DNA from: DATIRA01 sp963766505
GTDB taxonomy: Bacteria > Pseudomonadota > Gammaproteobacteria > Steroidobacterales > Steroidobacteraceae
Reading direction: 5' to 3'
Length of the DNA stretch: 64,000 nt
Assembly (NCBI GenBank): GCA_963766505.1
Contig: CAVYAL010000005.1
Location: 806,001 to 870,000, forward strand
Below, one piece after another: positions 26,078 to 33,792 of the stretch; the stretch's first letter is position 1, and each line of letters starts with the position of its first letter. A program made the translations under genes and the position numbers. Below the pieces are notes generated by a model. That model was given only the letters and a program-made list of their open reading frames with translations. It ran no database searches and had not been told where the DNA came from.

Positions 26078-27121
26078 ATGACCCTGCTGGTCGTTTATGT
26101 CCTGGTCGCGCTCGGCTTTTCCTTTTTGTGCTCGATCGCCGAGGCGGTCCTGCTCAGCGTCACGCCGGCCTATGTCGCGCTGCTGGAGCGCGAGGGCAAG
26201 CCGTCGGCAACAGTTCTTCGAGAATTGCGCGATGGAATCCACCGGCCGCTGGCCGCAATCCTGACGCTGAACACCATCGCGCATACGGCGGGCGCGGCGG
26301 GCGCCGGAGCCCAGGCCGCGGTGGTGTTCGGCAATGCCTACCTCGGCGTCGCTTCAGCCGTTCTTACGCTGCTGATACTGGTCTTCTCGGAGATCATTCC
26401 GAAAACGCTGGGCGCCCGGCACTGGCGGGTGCTGGCGGGACCCACAGCCTATGTACTCAAGTTGCTGGTGTGGCTGCTGTACCCCTTCGTGCTGTTGTCG
26501 GAAAAGATCACGGGCGGGGCGGCAGAGAGCAATACCTTGGCCGGGTTCAGCCGCAGCGAATTCGCGGCCATGGCCGAACTCAGCGCCGAGGAAGGCCAAT
26601 TGGCGCGGCGCGAGGCCGAGATCCTGAAAAACCTGATGGCCTTGCGCAAGGTCACTGTCCACCACGCCATGACGCCACGCACGGTCATGTTCAGCCTGCC
26701 CGAGACCACCACCGTCGAGGAGTTCTTCCACCGCTTCGACCACGTTCGCTTTTCCCGCATCCCGGTCTATGCGGACGACCCGGACGGGGTCAACGGCTTC
26801 GTACTGCGCACCGACATGCTGCTGGCCCAGGCGCGGGGCAACACGCACAAGAAGCTCGGCGCCTACCGGCGCGACATGCCGGCGCTACCTGAGACCATTT
26901 CGCTGGCCCGCGCACTCGACCTGCTCACCCAGCAGGAGTCGCACATCGCCCTGGTGGTGGACGAGTACGGCGACCTGCAGGGCCTGCTGACACTCGAGGA
27001 CATCCTCGAGACTCTGCTGGGCATCGAGATCGTCGACGAGGGAGATGCTTCGGTGGACATGCAGGAAGAGGCGCGCCGCAAGTGGCGCAAGCGGGCGCGC
27101 AAGATGGGGCTGCTGGAATAA
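26078..27121 (+). CDS. CNNM/CorC-type transporter (DUF21 plus CBS pair)
   Basis: The 347-residue protein has a DUF21 membrane domain (about 1-170, four hydrophobic segments, with IVFSEIIPKTLGARHWR-type sequence as LVFSEIIPKTLGARHWR) and a CBS pair (about 190-315: MTPRTVMFSLPETTTVEEF, then HIALVVDEYGDLQGLLTLEDILETLLGIEI split by the domain end). Unlike larger family members it lacks the C-terminal CorC/HlyC domain. Relatives export or regulate Mg2+ or Co2+. The 172-base gap before it holds nothing recognisable. Confidence 0.88.
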   Translation: MTLLVVYVLVALGFSFLCSIAEAVLLSVTPAYVALLEREGKPSATVLRELRDGIHRPLAAILTLNTIAHTAGAAGAGAQAAVVFGNAYLGVASAVLTLLILVFSEIIPKTLGARHWRVLAGPTAYVLKLLVWLLYPFVLLSEKITGGAAESNTLAGFSRSEFAAMAELSAEEGQLARREAEILKNLMALRKVTVHHAMTPRTVMFSLPETTTVEEFFHRFDHVRFSRIPVYADDPDGVNGFVLRTDMLLAQARGNTHKKLGAYRRDMPALPETISLARALDLLTQQESHIALVVDEYGDLQGLLTLEDILETLLGIEIVDEGDASVDMQEEARRKWRKRARKMGLLE

Positions 27122-27382
27122 GCAGCCCGGACTCTACGAACCTTGCCGCGGCACTAATGTTGGGGAAGGTCACTGCCTCGGCAGTCGCAGGATCAACCTG
27201 AGTCTATGGTTGGCTGAGCAGCTGGACCCAACCCGTTCGCCCCGGACACAGTGTCAACCATGTGATCGGAATACACCAACGGGCGGTCGACGGATCTGTC
27301 GCCCACGACGAGGGTGGTGCAGCAGCGATACCATGGCGGCGGTGAGCGTCTGGTCGTCGGCCAGCGTGTCTGCCCCGGGATT
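27122..27382. other. Gap with a possible degraded transposition-gene remnant beside tRNA-Ile
   Basis: No intact gene is seen in these 261 bases. On the minus strand, reading away from the tRNA 3' end, one frame gives ADDQTLTAAMVSLLHH before losing sense. This faintly recalls the C-terminal region of IS21-type IstB ATPases (x-T-x-A-x-x-x-R-L-x-H-H). Base composition is lower in GC than the flanks by eye. The assignment is weak. Confidence 0.2.
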
Positions 27383-27458
27383 TGGTGGGCCCGGTAGGAT
27401 TCGAACCTACGACCAAGGGATTATGAGTCCCCTGCACTAACCGCTGTGCTACAGGCCC
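27383..27458 (-). tRNA. ileX: tRNA-Ile2 (anticodon CAU, expected lysidine)
   Basis: A 76-base tRNA with encoded CCA (27385-27383). Acceptor GGGCCTG/CGGGCCC pairs with one G-T, D stem GCAC/GTGC, anticodon loop CTCATAA with anticodon CAU, and T arm GTAGG/CCTAC around TTCGAAT. The anticodon-stem/variable region (GGGGACTCATAATCCCTT then GGTC) matches the AUA-reading tRNA-Ile2 of E. coli rather than elongator or initiator Met tRNA, and C4-G69/C5-G68 fit TilS recognition. The C34 must be changed to lysidine by TilS. Confidence 0.88.
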
Positions 27459-27480
27459 TTCCGCGAGCCTGTCATTCTAA

Positions 27481-28605
27481 TCACTCGACGGGCTCGATGC
27501 GCAGCAGCCGCCCGTCCTTCTCGTCGGTCAGCAGGTAGATGTAGCCGTCCGGGCCCAGCTTCACGTCGCGGACCCGCTGCTCGACGATGCCCTTCAGCAG
27601 CACCTCCTCGTGCACGACGCGGTCACCCTCGAGTTCGAGCCGTACGAGCTGCTGGCTCCTGAGCCCGCCGACGAACGCGTTGCCCTGCCAGCGGGGAAAA
27701 CGCTGGCTCGTGCAGAAGGCGAGCCCGCTGGTCGCGATGGACGGCACCCAGTAGTGCGCAGGCTGCTCCATGCCAGGAGCGGCGGTCTTGTCGCTGATGA
27801 TCGCGCCCGAGTAATCCACGCCGTAGGTGATGGCGGGCCAGCCGTAGTTCCGCCCCGGCAGCGTCCGGTTCAGTTCGTCGCCGCCCTTGGGGCCGTGCTC
27901 GTTGGTCCAGAGGTCCCCGGAGGCAGGATGCAGCGCCGCACCCTGCACGTTGCGGTGACCGTAGGACCAGATCTCGGGCAGCGCGCCCGGCCGGTCCACG
28001 AACGGATTGTCAGCGGGGATGCGCCCGTCGCGCTCGATGCGGATCACCTTTCCGAGGTGCGAGTCCAGCGTCTGCGCACGATCCTTCTCCTTGTAGCGGT
28101 CGCCGAGCGTCACGAACAGCCGGCCGTCGCGCGAGAACACCAGGCGTGAGCCGAAATGGTGCCGGCCGGCCAGCGCAGGCTGCTGCCGGAATATCACCTG
28201 CAGCTGATCCAGGCGGGAATCGGAGAGCCGACCGCGGGCCACGGCCGTCGCGTTTCCGTCCCCGCGCGGCTCGGTGTACGAGAGGTAGATGAGCCGGTTC
28301 GCCGCGAAGTCCGGGTCGAGCGCCACGTCGAGCAGGCCGCCCTGGCCGACCGCATCGACCGCCGGCACGCCCGCGACCGGCGCAGCGACCCTGCCATCCG
28401 CGCCGACGATCCGCAGGCGCCCTCCTCGTTCGGTGACGAGCACGCCACCGTCCGGCAGGAAGGCCATGCCCCAGGGATGCTCGAGCCCTGAAGCCACCTC
28501 GACCAGGCGAATCCGATGCTTCTCGGTCGCGACTTCGGTAGCGAGGGCCTGGCTCGCGACCAGGCCGAAGATCGTGGCCGCAGCAGCCAGGACTCTGGAA
28601 CTCAT
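27481..28605 (-). CDS. PQQ-dependent soluble aldose sugar dehydrogenase (YliI-like)
   Basis: The 374-residue exported beta-propeller enzyme oxidises aldose sugars in the periplasm with PQQ. It has a signal peptide (1-22, SQALA). Motifs include LEHPWGMAFLPDGGVLVTERGG, then HHFGSRLVFSRDGRLFVTLGDR, the calcium/PQQ region TNEHGPKGGDELN, NYGWPAITYG and WVPSIATSGLAF. This matches the Asd/YliI subgroup (about 370 residues) rather than the large membrane glucose dehydrogenase. No PQQ synthesis genes are in the window, so the cofactor may be made elsewhere or imported. Confidence 0.9.
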   Translation of the reverse strand: MSSRVLAAAATIFGLVASQALATEVATEKHRIRLVEVASGLEHPWGMAFLPDGGVLVTERGGRLRIVGADGRVAAPVAGVPAVDAVGQGGLLDVALDPDFAANRLIYLSYTEPRGDGNATAVARGRLSDSRLDQLQVIFRQQPALAGRHHFGSRLVFSRDGRLFVTLGDRYKEKDRAQTLDSHLGKVIRIERDGRIPADNPFVDRPGALPEIWSYGHRNVQGAALHPASGDLWTNEHGPKGGDELNRTLPGRNYGWPAITYGVDYSGAIISDKTAAPGMEQPAHYWVPSIATSGLAFCTSQRFPRWQGNAFVGGLRSQQLVRLELEGDRVVHEEVLLKGIVEQRVRDVKLGPDGYIYLLTDEKDGRLLRIEPVE

Positions 28606-28738
28606 GAGCCGGCCTCATCTAGTCCGGCACAGCGCCGGCTCGGAGTAGTTCGCGCGGGGGACCCATCCGGTGTCAAGCGCCGGCTGCCGTGCAGCAATCC
28701 CTCGGTCGGCCCTCCGCCGGCCCTAGGCCAGCCTGCGC

Positions 28739-29167
28739 TCAACGCTCGGGCGGAGTCGCGGCGCCGGCAGACTCGATCGCGTCACCGTCCCTCGGCTCTT
28801 TTCGGCCCTCGACGAGGTAGAAGATCAGGAACGCGAGGCCCACGCCCGCGGGGATCAGCCCGAAGTACGCGACGTCGCCGCCCGCCACGGCATTCAGCGC
28901 GATGAAGATGCCGGCGCCGATGAAGAACCAGACCAGGCCGGCCAGCAGGTAGCGCGGGCGCTTGTTGCGCTGGATGCCCTGGTAGAACGAATCCGGCAGC
29001 GGCGGAATGTCCATGCCGCGCTCGATGGCCGCGAGCCGCTCAGCGTGATGGGCATCGACGATGTCCTTGCGGCGGCGGTACTCGACGATCGCGTAGACGA
29101 TCGGGATCAGCAGCGACATGAAAATGGCCGTGATGGGGATCATCAGGGCGAGAACGTCCTCGGTCAT
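28739..29167 (-). CDS. DUF6249-type membrane protein, likely target of the adjacent ECF sigma factor
   Basis: The 142-residue protein has an N-terminal membrane span (about 6-27), a charged cytosolic part (YRRRKDIVDAHHAERLAAIERGMDIPPLP, residues about 30-60) and two more spans (about 72-92 and 98-118). The layout and the ERGxxIPPLP segment fit the DUF6249 family of unknown role. GGAGGG precedes ATG 29167. A minus-strand ECF-type promoter, TGCAACC-N16-CATATAA, lies just upstream and mirrors the one driving the sigma factor gene, so co-regulation is likely. Confidence 0.8.
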   Translation of the reverse strand: MTEDVLALMIPITAIFMSLLIPIVYAIVEYRRRKDIVDAHHAERLAAIERGMDIPPLPDSFYQGIQRNKRPRYLLAGLVWFFIGAGIFIALNAVAGGDVAYFGLIPAGVGLAFLIFYLVEGRKEPRDGDAIESAGAATPPER

Positions 29168-29193
29168 GGGGCACCCTCCGTTTCAGTTGAGGT

Positions 29194-29223
29194 TTATATG
29201 CGGGCCAGCCGCCGCGGGTTGCA
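29194..29223 (-). promoter_or_regulatory. ECF-type promoter for the DUF6249 gene (left half of mirror-image pair)
   Basis: Minus strand TGCAACC (29223-29217), 16-base spacer, CATATAA (29200-29194). The same -35 and spacing occur on the opposite strand for the sigma factor gene. The predicted start is near 29187, about 20 bases before ATG 29167. Confidence 0.65.
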
Positions 29224-29234
29224 TCCATCCGCAG

Positions 29235-29264
29235 TGCAACCCCAGGGCCCGCTCCGGCGTATAA
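29235..29264 (+). promoter_or_regulatory. ECF-type autoregulatory promoter of the sigma factor gene (right half of mirror-image pair)
   Basis: TGCAACC (29235-29241), 16-base spacer, CGTATAA (29258-29264). The two -35 elements form an 8-bp inverted repeat GGGTTGCA (29216-29223) / TGCAACCC (29235-29242). The -10 ends seven bases before ATG 29272, so transcription would begin at or next to the start codon. Confidence 0.65.
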
Positions 29265-29271
29265 AGTCGTC

Positions 29272-29820
29272 ATGGAACCCGGGATCGACCAGCAGCTGGC
29301 GGCGGGACGCTATACGCGTGCGTTCGAGCTGATCGTTCCCGAGTACCGGGACCGGGTCTTCCGGCTCGCGTTCTCGATCCTGCGCGAACGCGCGGCGGCC
29401 GAGGACGCGGCGCAGGAAACGTTCGTGAAGGTCTGGAAGGCGCTGCCGAAGTTCGACGGGCGGGCGGCGCTCGGCACCTGGATCTACGCCATCACGCGCA
29501 ATACCTGCCTGATGGAGCTGCGTCGCAGGCGACCCACCGTGTCCTTCGACGACCCGGACTCGAGCGAAGCGAGGCATGCGGCTGAAAGCGTCGCAACGGG
29601 ACCCGCGGAGGACCCTGAGCGGGACAATATCCTGAAGCTGATCGGGCAGCTGCCGGAGAACCAGCAGCAGGCCGTGCGTCTGTTCTATCTGGAGGACCGC
29701 TCCTACGATGCAGTAGCCGAGGCGCTCGAGATGCCCCTCGGCACGGTCAAGAACCTGCTGCACAGGGCGAGAAAGCGGCTGGTGCAGCTGGCACGGCCCG
29801 CGGAGGCAAGAGCAGCATGA
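29272..29820 (+). CDS. ECF-type RNA polymerase sigma factor
   Basis: The 182-residue protein has sigma region 2 (about 10-80: YRDRVFRLAFSILRERAAAEDAAQETFVKVWKAL, then GTWIYAITRNTCL) and region 4 (about 120-175: LPENQQQAVRLFYLEDRSYDAVAEAL and GTVKNLLHRARKRL). It redirects RNA polymerase to a small stress regulon. The predicted promoter TGCAACC-N16-CGTATAA would give a leaderless message; no Shine-Dalgarno is present. The anti-sigma gene overlaps by ATGA. Confidence 0.92.
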   Translation: MEPGIDQQLAAGRYTRAFELIVPEYRDRVFRLAFSILRERAAAEDAAQETFVKVWKALPKFDGRAALGTWIYAITRNTCLMELRRRRPTVSFDDPDSSEARHAAESVATGPAEDPERDNILKLIGQLPENQQQAVRLFYLEDRSYDAVAEALEMPLGTVKNLLHRARKRLVQLARPAEARAA

Positions 29821-30371
29821 AGAACACAGGCACACACGAAGCCTGCACGAACCGGGAGTTCGCGCTGGCGGAGCTGGTGGACGGGACACTCGGCCGACCC
29901 GAGGCAGACGAGCTGCAGCGGCATCTCGAGTCCTGCCCGCGCTGCCGATCCGCTCTGGCCGAATATCGGGCGATCGACGCCCGGCTCGGCGACGCGCTCG
30001 CGCCACCGTTGCTGGAACGGGGCTTCGAGGCTCGCCTGCGCGAGCGGATCGCGGCGCTCGCGCTGCCGGAGCAGCAGTCGCGCATGCGCCGGACGGCGCT
30101 GGCGAGCCAGGAGCACGAACGCCTGACCCGCGCGCTCGGGCAGCTGGATCGTCGGGCACTGCTGCTCAATTCCGTCGCGACAGCCTCGGCCGGGGCAGCG
30201 CTCTGGCTGCTCGTCACGGTCCTCGCCTCGCGCTTCGAGCCGCTGCTGCCGGCCCTCGGCGAGGCCGGGCGTATCGTGACGCTCGGAACCCTGGGCACGG
30301 TGCTCGCGGTGGGCTCGATCGGATGGGCAGCGATGCGCGGCCTGGGGCCGCGGCTCAGGCTCGGGACCTGA
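29817..30371 (+). CDS. Zinc-finger anti-sigma factor (ZAS type)
   Basis: The 184-residue protein starts with a cytosolic zinc-binding domain: ELVDGTLGRPEADELQRHLE followed by H-x3-C-x2-C (RHLESCPRCR). A middle helical stretch follows, then two hydrophobic segments (about 115-137 and 145-167) that anchor it in the inner membrane. ZAS domains hold the cognate ECF sigma factor inactive. The ATGA overlap with the sigma gene gives equal synthesis. Confidence 0.85.
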   Translation: MKNTGTHEACTNREFALAELVDGTLGRPEADELQRHLESCPRCRSALAEYRAIDARLGDALAPPLLERGFEARLRERIAALALPEQQSRMRRTALASQEHERLTRALGQLDRRALLLNSVATASAGAALWLLVTVLASRFEPLLPALGEAGRIVTLGTLGTVLAVGSIGWAAMRGLGPRLRLGT

Positions 30372-30405
30372 GCGGCCACCTGGTGCCGCGCCGCAATCGC
30401 TGGTG

Positions 30406-31416
30406 CTAGACCTTGCGCGACCAGCCGTAGCGGTCCGCAGCCTCCCCGTTCTGGATCGCCACCAGCGCCGCGCGCAGGCGCTGCGTCACCGGGCCGACGT
30501 CGCCGGAACCTACCTGGAATTCCTGGTCCCCGTAGACCAGCGTCCCGACGCCTGCGAGCACGGCAGCGGTCCCGGACAGCGCTGCCTCGCCATCCCTGAC
30601 CCACTTCAGCATCTCGGCGACGTCGAAGACGCGTTCCTCGACCTCGAAACCCATGTCGCGGGCCATCGTCAGCAGCGAGTCGCGGGTCACGCCGTGCAGG
30701 AAGGTCGAGTCGAGGCTACGCGTCAGGATGTGGCCTTCGCGGATCAGCAGGAAATTCGCCGCCCCGGTCTCCTGCACCGAACCACCCGGGCAGAAGAGCA
30801 CCTGGTCCACGCCGTGCTTCTTGCGGGCCGCGAGCGTCGGACCCATCGCGGCCGCGTAGTTGCCGCCGGTCTTGACGACGCCGAGGTGCTCGGCGGTGCG
30901 ATGCGTGCGGTCCTCGACGAAGATCCGCAGCGGCTTCATGCCGCCTGTGAAGTAATCCCAGACCGGGCTCGCGAGCACGATCAGGCAGGCCTCTGCGGGC
31001 GGCTGCGAGGCCGCGCCGATGTTGGGCGTAAGCCCGAACAGCAGCGGTCGCATGTACAGCGCACCGGGCGGCTCCGGGACCTGCTCGCGCACGCGGTCGA
31101 TCACGCCCAGCACCATTTCCTCGAGCTGCCCGGCGCCCGGCTCGGGCAGGTACAGCAGCCTTGCGCTCTGCCGCATCCGCTCGACGTGCTTGTCCATGCG
31201 GAAGACATTGACGCTGCCATCAGCCCAGCGATAGGCCTTGAACCCCTCGAAACAGGTGCTCGCGTAGTGCAGCACATGGGCCGCGGGGTGGATCGGGATG
31301 GGTCCCGTCTCGCGGAACTCGTGAGCGCCCCAGCGACCGTCGCGGTATTCCGCGATCGCCATTCGATCGGTGAGCACGGTGCCGAATGCCGGACGTGGCT
31401 GCGTGTTGGTCGTCAT
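30406..31416 (-). CDS. ilvE: Branched-chain-amino-acid aminotransferase
   Basis: The 336-residue fold-type IV PLP enzyme interconverts leucine, isoleucine and valine with their 2-oxo acids. Visible are HVLHYASTCFEGFKAYR, the PLP lysine in GVVKTGGNYAAAM and the phosphate-binding GVTRDSLLTMA. Length and motifs fit the class II BCAT group. It lies 52 bases downstream of the E2 gene of the branched-chain keto acid dehydrogenase, so transamination and oxidative decarboxylation of the same substrates are encoded together, which suggests a catabolic role. Confidence 0.93.
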   Translation of the reverse strand: MTTNTQPRPAFGTVLTDRMAIAEYRDGRWGAHEFRETGPIPIHPAAHVLHYASTCFEGFKAYRWADGSVNVFRMDKHVERMRQSARLLYLPEPGAGQLEEMVLGVIDRVREQVPEPPGALYMRPLLFGLTPNIGAASQPPAEACLIVLASPVWDYFTGGMKPLRIFVEDRTHRTAEHLGVVKTGGNYAAAMGPTLAARKKHGVDQVLFCPGGSVQETGAANFLLIREGHILTRSLDSTFLHGVTRDSLLTMARDMGFEVEERVFDVAEMLKWVRDGEAALSGTAAVLAGVGTLVYGDQEFQVGSGDVGPVTQRLRAALVAIQNGEAADRYGWSRKV

Positions 31417-31468
31417 GGTCTGGAGTCCTTGTCGGGTTCGCTGCGTCTCGATCTTCTGTCAGGTCGCT

Positions 31469-32776
31469 CTAGCGAGGTATGAAGATGGTCGCCGGATGCT
31501 CGAGCTTCTGCTTGAGCGCCTGGACCATCGCTGCCGCATCGTAGCCGTCGACGAAGCGGTGATCGAACGAGCTCGACAGATTCATGATGCGGCGCACGGC
31601 CACGGCGCCGTTCACGACGACCGGGCGTTCCACCGCCTTGTTCACGCCGATGATCCCCATCTCCGGTGCATTGATGATCGGGGTGGAGACGATGCCCCCG
31701 AGCCTGCCGAGGCTGGTGATCGTGATCGTCGAGCCGGTGAGTTCCTCGCGGCCCGCCTTTCCGCCTCGCGCGGCCTCGGACACCCTGCGGATTTCGCCCG
31801 CGAGGTCCCACAGCGAGCGGGCCTCCGCATGCCTGACGACCGGCACCTTGAGCCCTTCGGGGGTCTGGGTCGCGACGCCGAGGTGCACCGCCTGGTGCCG
31901 GATCAGCATGCCGCGCTCGGCGTCGTGCAGCGCATTGCACTGGGGGAAGTCCTCGAGCACCCTGCAGAGCGCCGCGGCGATGAAGGGCAGATAGGTGAGC
32001 GAGGGAACTCCCTGCGGGAGGTCCTCGTTCAAATGCGCCCTCAACGACTCGAGCTCCGTGACGTCGACCTCCTCGACGTAGGAGAAATGCGGGATGTTGC
32101 GTTTCGCCTCGCTCATCCGCGTCGCGATCAGCCGGCGCACGCCGATGACCTTTATCTCCTCGGTGCCGGTGCGCGGCGCGGGCGCTGCGGGTCCCGGCCC
32201 CGCCACGACGGCGGGCGCCGACTGGCCCTTCAGCGCGGCCTCGAAATCCTCGCGCGTGATGCGGCCGCCGGGGCCGCTGCCACGGACCTCGGCGAGATCA
32301 ACCCCAGCCTCGCGGGCGCGGCGCCTGGTCGCGGGCGAGGCCATGATCCGGCCGGGTCGCCTGCGCTCCTCTGCGACCGGCGAGATCTCGCCGCTGCGCA
32401 GCGTCGATGCAGGTGGCGGCACCTCCGGCGGCGGCTCGGACCGCTGGACCGTCGCCGCCGCGGCCGCGACCGGCGCGGTCGCGACCGCCGCCGCCTGGTC
32501 AGGCTCAGCCGCCGCGCCGACGGCCTCCTCGCCGGAATCGGTGTCGAAGACTACGAGCTCGGTGCCGACCGGAACCATGTCGCCGGGCGCGGCATTGAGT
32601 GCCAGCACACGTCCCCTGACCGGCGCAGGCACTTCCACGGCCGCCTTGTCGGTCATCACCTCGGCCATGATCTGGTCTTCCTCGACCAGGTCCCCGACCT
32701 TGACGTGCCAGGCCACCACCTCGGCCTCGACGGTTCCCTCGCCGAGGTCCGGCATCTTGAATACGTAGCGGGTCAT
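31469..32776 (-). CDS. bkdB: Branched-chain 2-oxo acid dehydrogenase E2 (dihydrolipoyl acyltransferase)
   Basis: The 435-residue E2 core protein has one lipoyl domain (1-80, lipoyl lysine in EVMTDKAAVEVPAP), a Pro/Ala linker, a peripheral-subunit-binding domain (about 145-180: MASPATRRRAREAGVDLAEVRGSG) and the catalytic acyltransferase domain ending near SSSFDHRFVDGYDAA, where the His-Asp pair sits. It transfers branched acyl groups to CoA. The start ATG 32776 overlaps the E1-beta stop as ATGA. The frame stays open for 318 bases upstream inside E1-beta but is not coding there. Confidence 0.92.
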   Translation of the reverse strand: MTRYVFKMPDLGEGTVEAEVVAWHVKVGDLVEEDQIMAEVMTDKAAVEVPAPVRGRVLALNAAPGDMVPVGTELVVFDTDSGEEAVGAAAEPDQAAAVATAPVAAAAATVQRSEPPPEVPPPASTLRSGEISPVAEERRRPGRIMASPATRRRAREAGVDLAEVRGSGPGGRITREDFEAALKGQSAPAVVAGPGPAAPAPRTGTEEIKVIGVRRLIATRMSEAKRNIPHFSYVEEVDVTELESLRAHLNEDLPQGVPSLTYLPFIAAALCRVLEDFPQCNALHDAERGMLIRHQAVHLGVATQTPEGLKVPVVRHAEARSLWDLAGEIRRVSEAARGGKAGREELTGSTITITSLGRLGGIVSTPIINAPEMGIIGVNKAVERPVVVNGAVAVRRIMNLSSSFDHRFVDGYDAAAMVQALKQKLEHPATIFIPR

Positions 32777-33789
32777 GGGGTCTCCATCACGGCTTTCAGG
32801 CCGCTGATCACCCTGGCCTGCCCGGGGAAGTACTCCCACTCGAAGGCGTGCGGATACGGCGTGTCCCAGCCTGCGACACGCTGGATCGGCGCCTCGAGCT
32901 GCCAGAAACACTGCTCCTGGATCGTCGCGGACAGCTCCGCGCCGAACCCGGAGAAACGCGTCGCCTCGTGAGCAATCAGGCAACGACCCGTCCTGGCCAC
33001 CGAGCTGCAGATCATGTCCACGTCCAGCGGGACCATCGACCGGATGTCGATGATCTCCGCATCCAGCCCGAGCTGGCGAGCCGCTGCGGCACAAACGTGC
33101 ACCATCGTGCCGTAGGTGATGATGCTGACCGCCTCGCCCTTCTGCAGCAGCTCGGCCTTGCCGATCGGCACCGTGTAGTAGCCGTCCGGCACCTCGCCCT
33201 TCGGGTGCGTGCTCCAGGGCACCGCCGGCTTGTTCGGATCGCCGTCGAACGGTCCGTTGTACAACCGCTTCGGCTCGAAGAACACGACCGGATCGTCGTC
33301 CTCGATCGAGGCGATCAGCAGGCCCTTCGCGTCGTACGGGTTCGAGGGCATCACGACCTTGATACCGCAGACGTGCGTGAAGATGCCCTCGGGACTCTGC
33401 GAGTGCGTCTGGCCGCCGCGGATGCCGCCACCGCAGGGCGTGCGGACCGTGACAGGAGCCCAGAACTCGCCTGCGCTGCGATAGCGCAGCCGCGCGAGTT
33501 CACTGAAGATCTGGTCGCAGGCCGGGTAGATGTAATCGGCGAACTGCACCTCGGCGACCGGCCGGAGCCCGTTGACTCCCATGCCGATCGCGGCGCCGAC
33601 GATCGCTCCCTCTGCGATGGGCGTATCGAGCACGCGATGCTCGCCGTACTTGCGCTGCAGGCCGTCGGTTACGCGGAAGACTCCACCGAAAAAGCCGACG
33701 TCCTCGCCCAGGATCACCACCGAGGGATCCCGTGCAAGCATGATGTCCATGGCGGAATTGAGCGCCTGGATCATGTTCATCTGTGCCAT
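32773..33789 (-). CDS. bkdA2: Branched-chain 2-oxo acid dehydrogenase E1 beta
   Basis: The 338-residue subunit completes the thiamine diphosphate site of E1. AMDIMLARDPSVVILGEDVGFFGGVFRVTDGLQ (residues about 12-45) and EGAIVGAAIGMGVNGLRPVAEVQFADYI are conserved in the BCKDH branch, as is GGGIRGGQTHSQSPE. It starts three bases after E1 alpha and overlaps E2 by ATGA. Confidence 0.93.
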   Translation of the reverse strand: MAQMNMIQALNSAMDIMLARDPSVVILGEDVGFFGGVFRVTDGLQRKYGEHRVLDTPIAEGAIVGAAIGMGVNGLRPVAEVQFADYIYPACDQIFSELARLRYRSAGEFWAPVTVRTPCGGGIRGGQTHSQSPEGIFTHVCGIKVVMPSNPYDAKGLLIASIEDDDPVVFFEPKRLYNGPFDGDPNKPAVPWSTHPKGEVPDGYYTVPIGKAELLQKGEAVSIITYGTMVHVCAAAARQLGLDAEIIDIRSMVPLDVDMICSSVARTGRCLIAHEATRFSGFGAELSATIQEQCFWQLEAPIQRVAGWDTPYPHAFEWEYFPGQARVISGLKAVMETP

Positions 33790-33792
33790 GAC

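Noticed and set aside
27204..27437. 77-codon minus-strand frame over the tRNA gene
   Set aside because: Its start lies inside tRNA-Ile; the coding part shows no consistent family and is probably chance.
27383..27458. tRNA-Met(CAU)
   Set aside because: The anticodon stem, variable region and acceptor pairs C4-G69/C5-G68 match the AUA-reading tRNA-Ile2; initiator features (three G-C pairs at the loop end, mismatch at 1-72) are absent.
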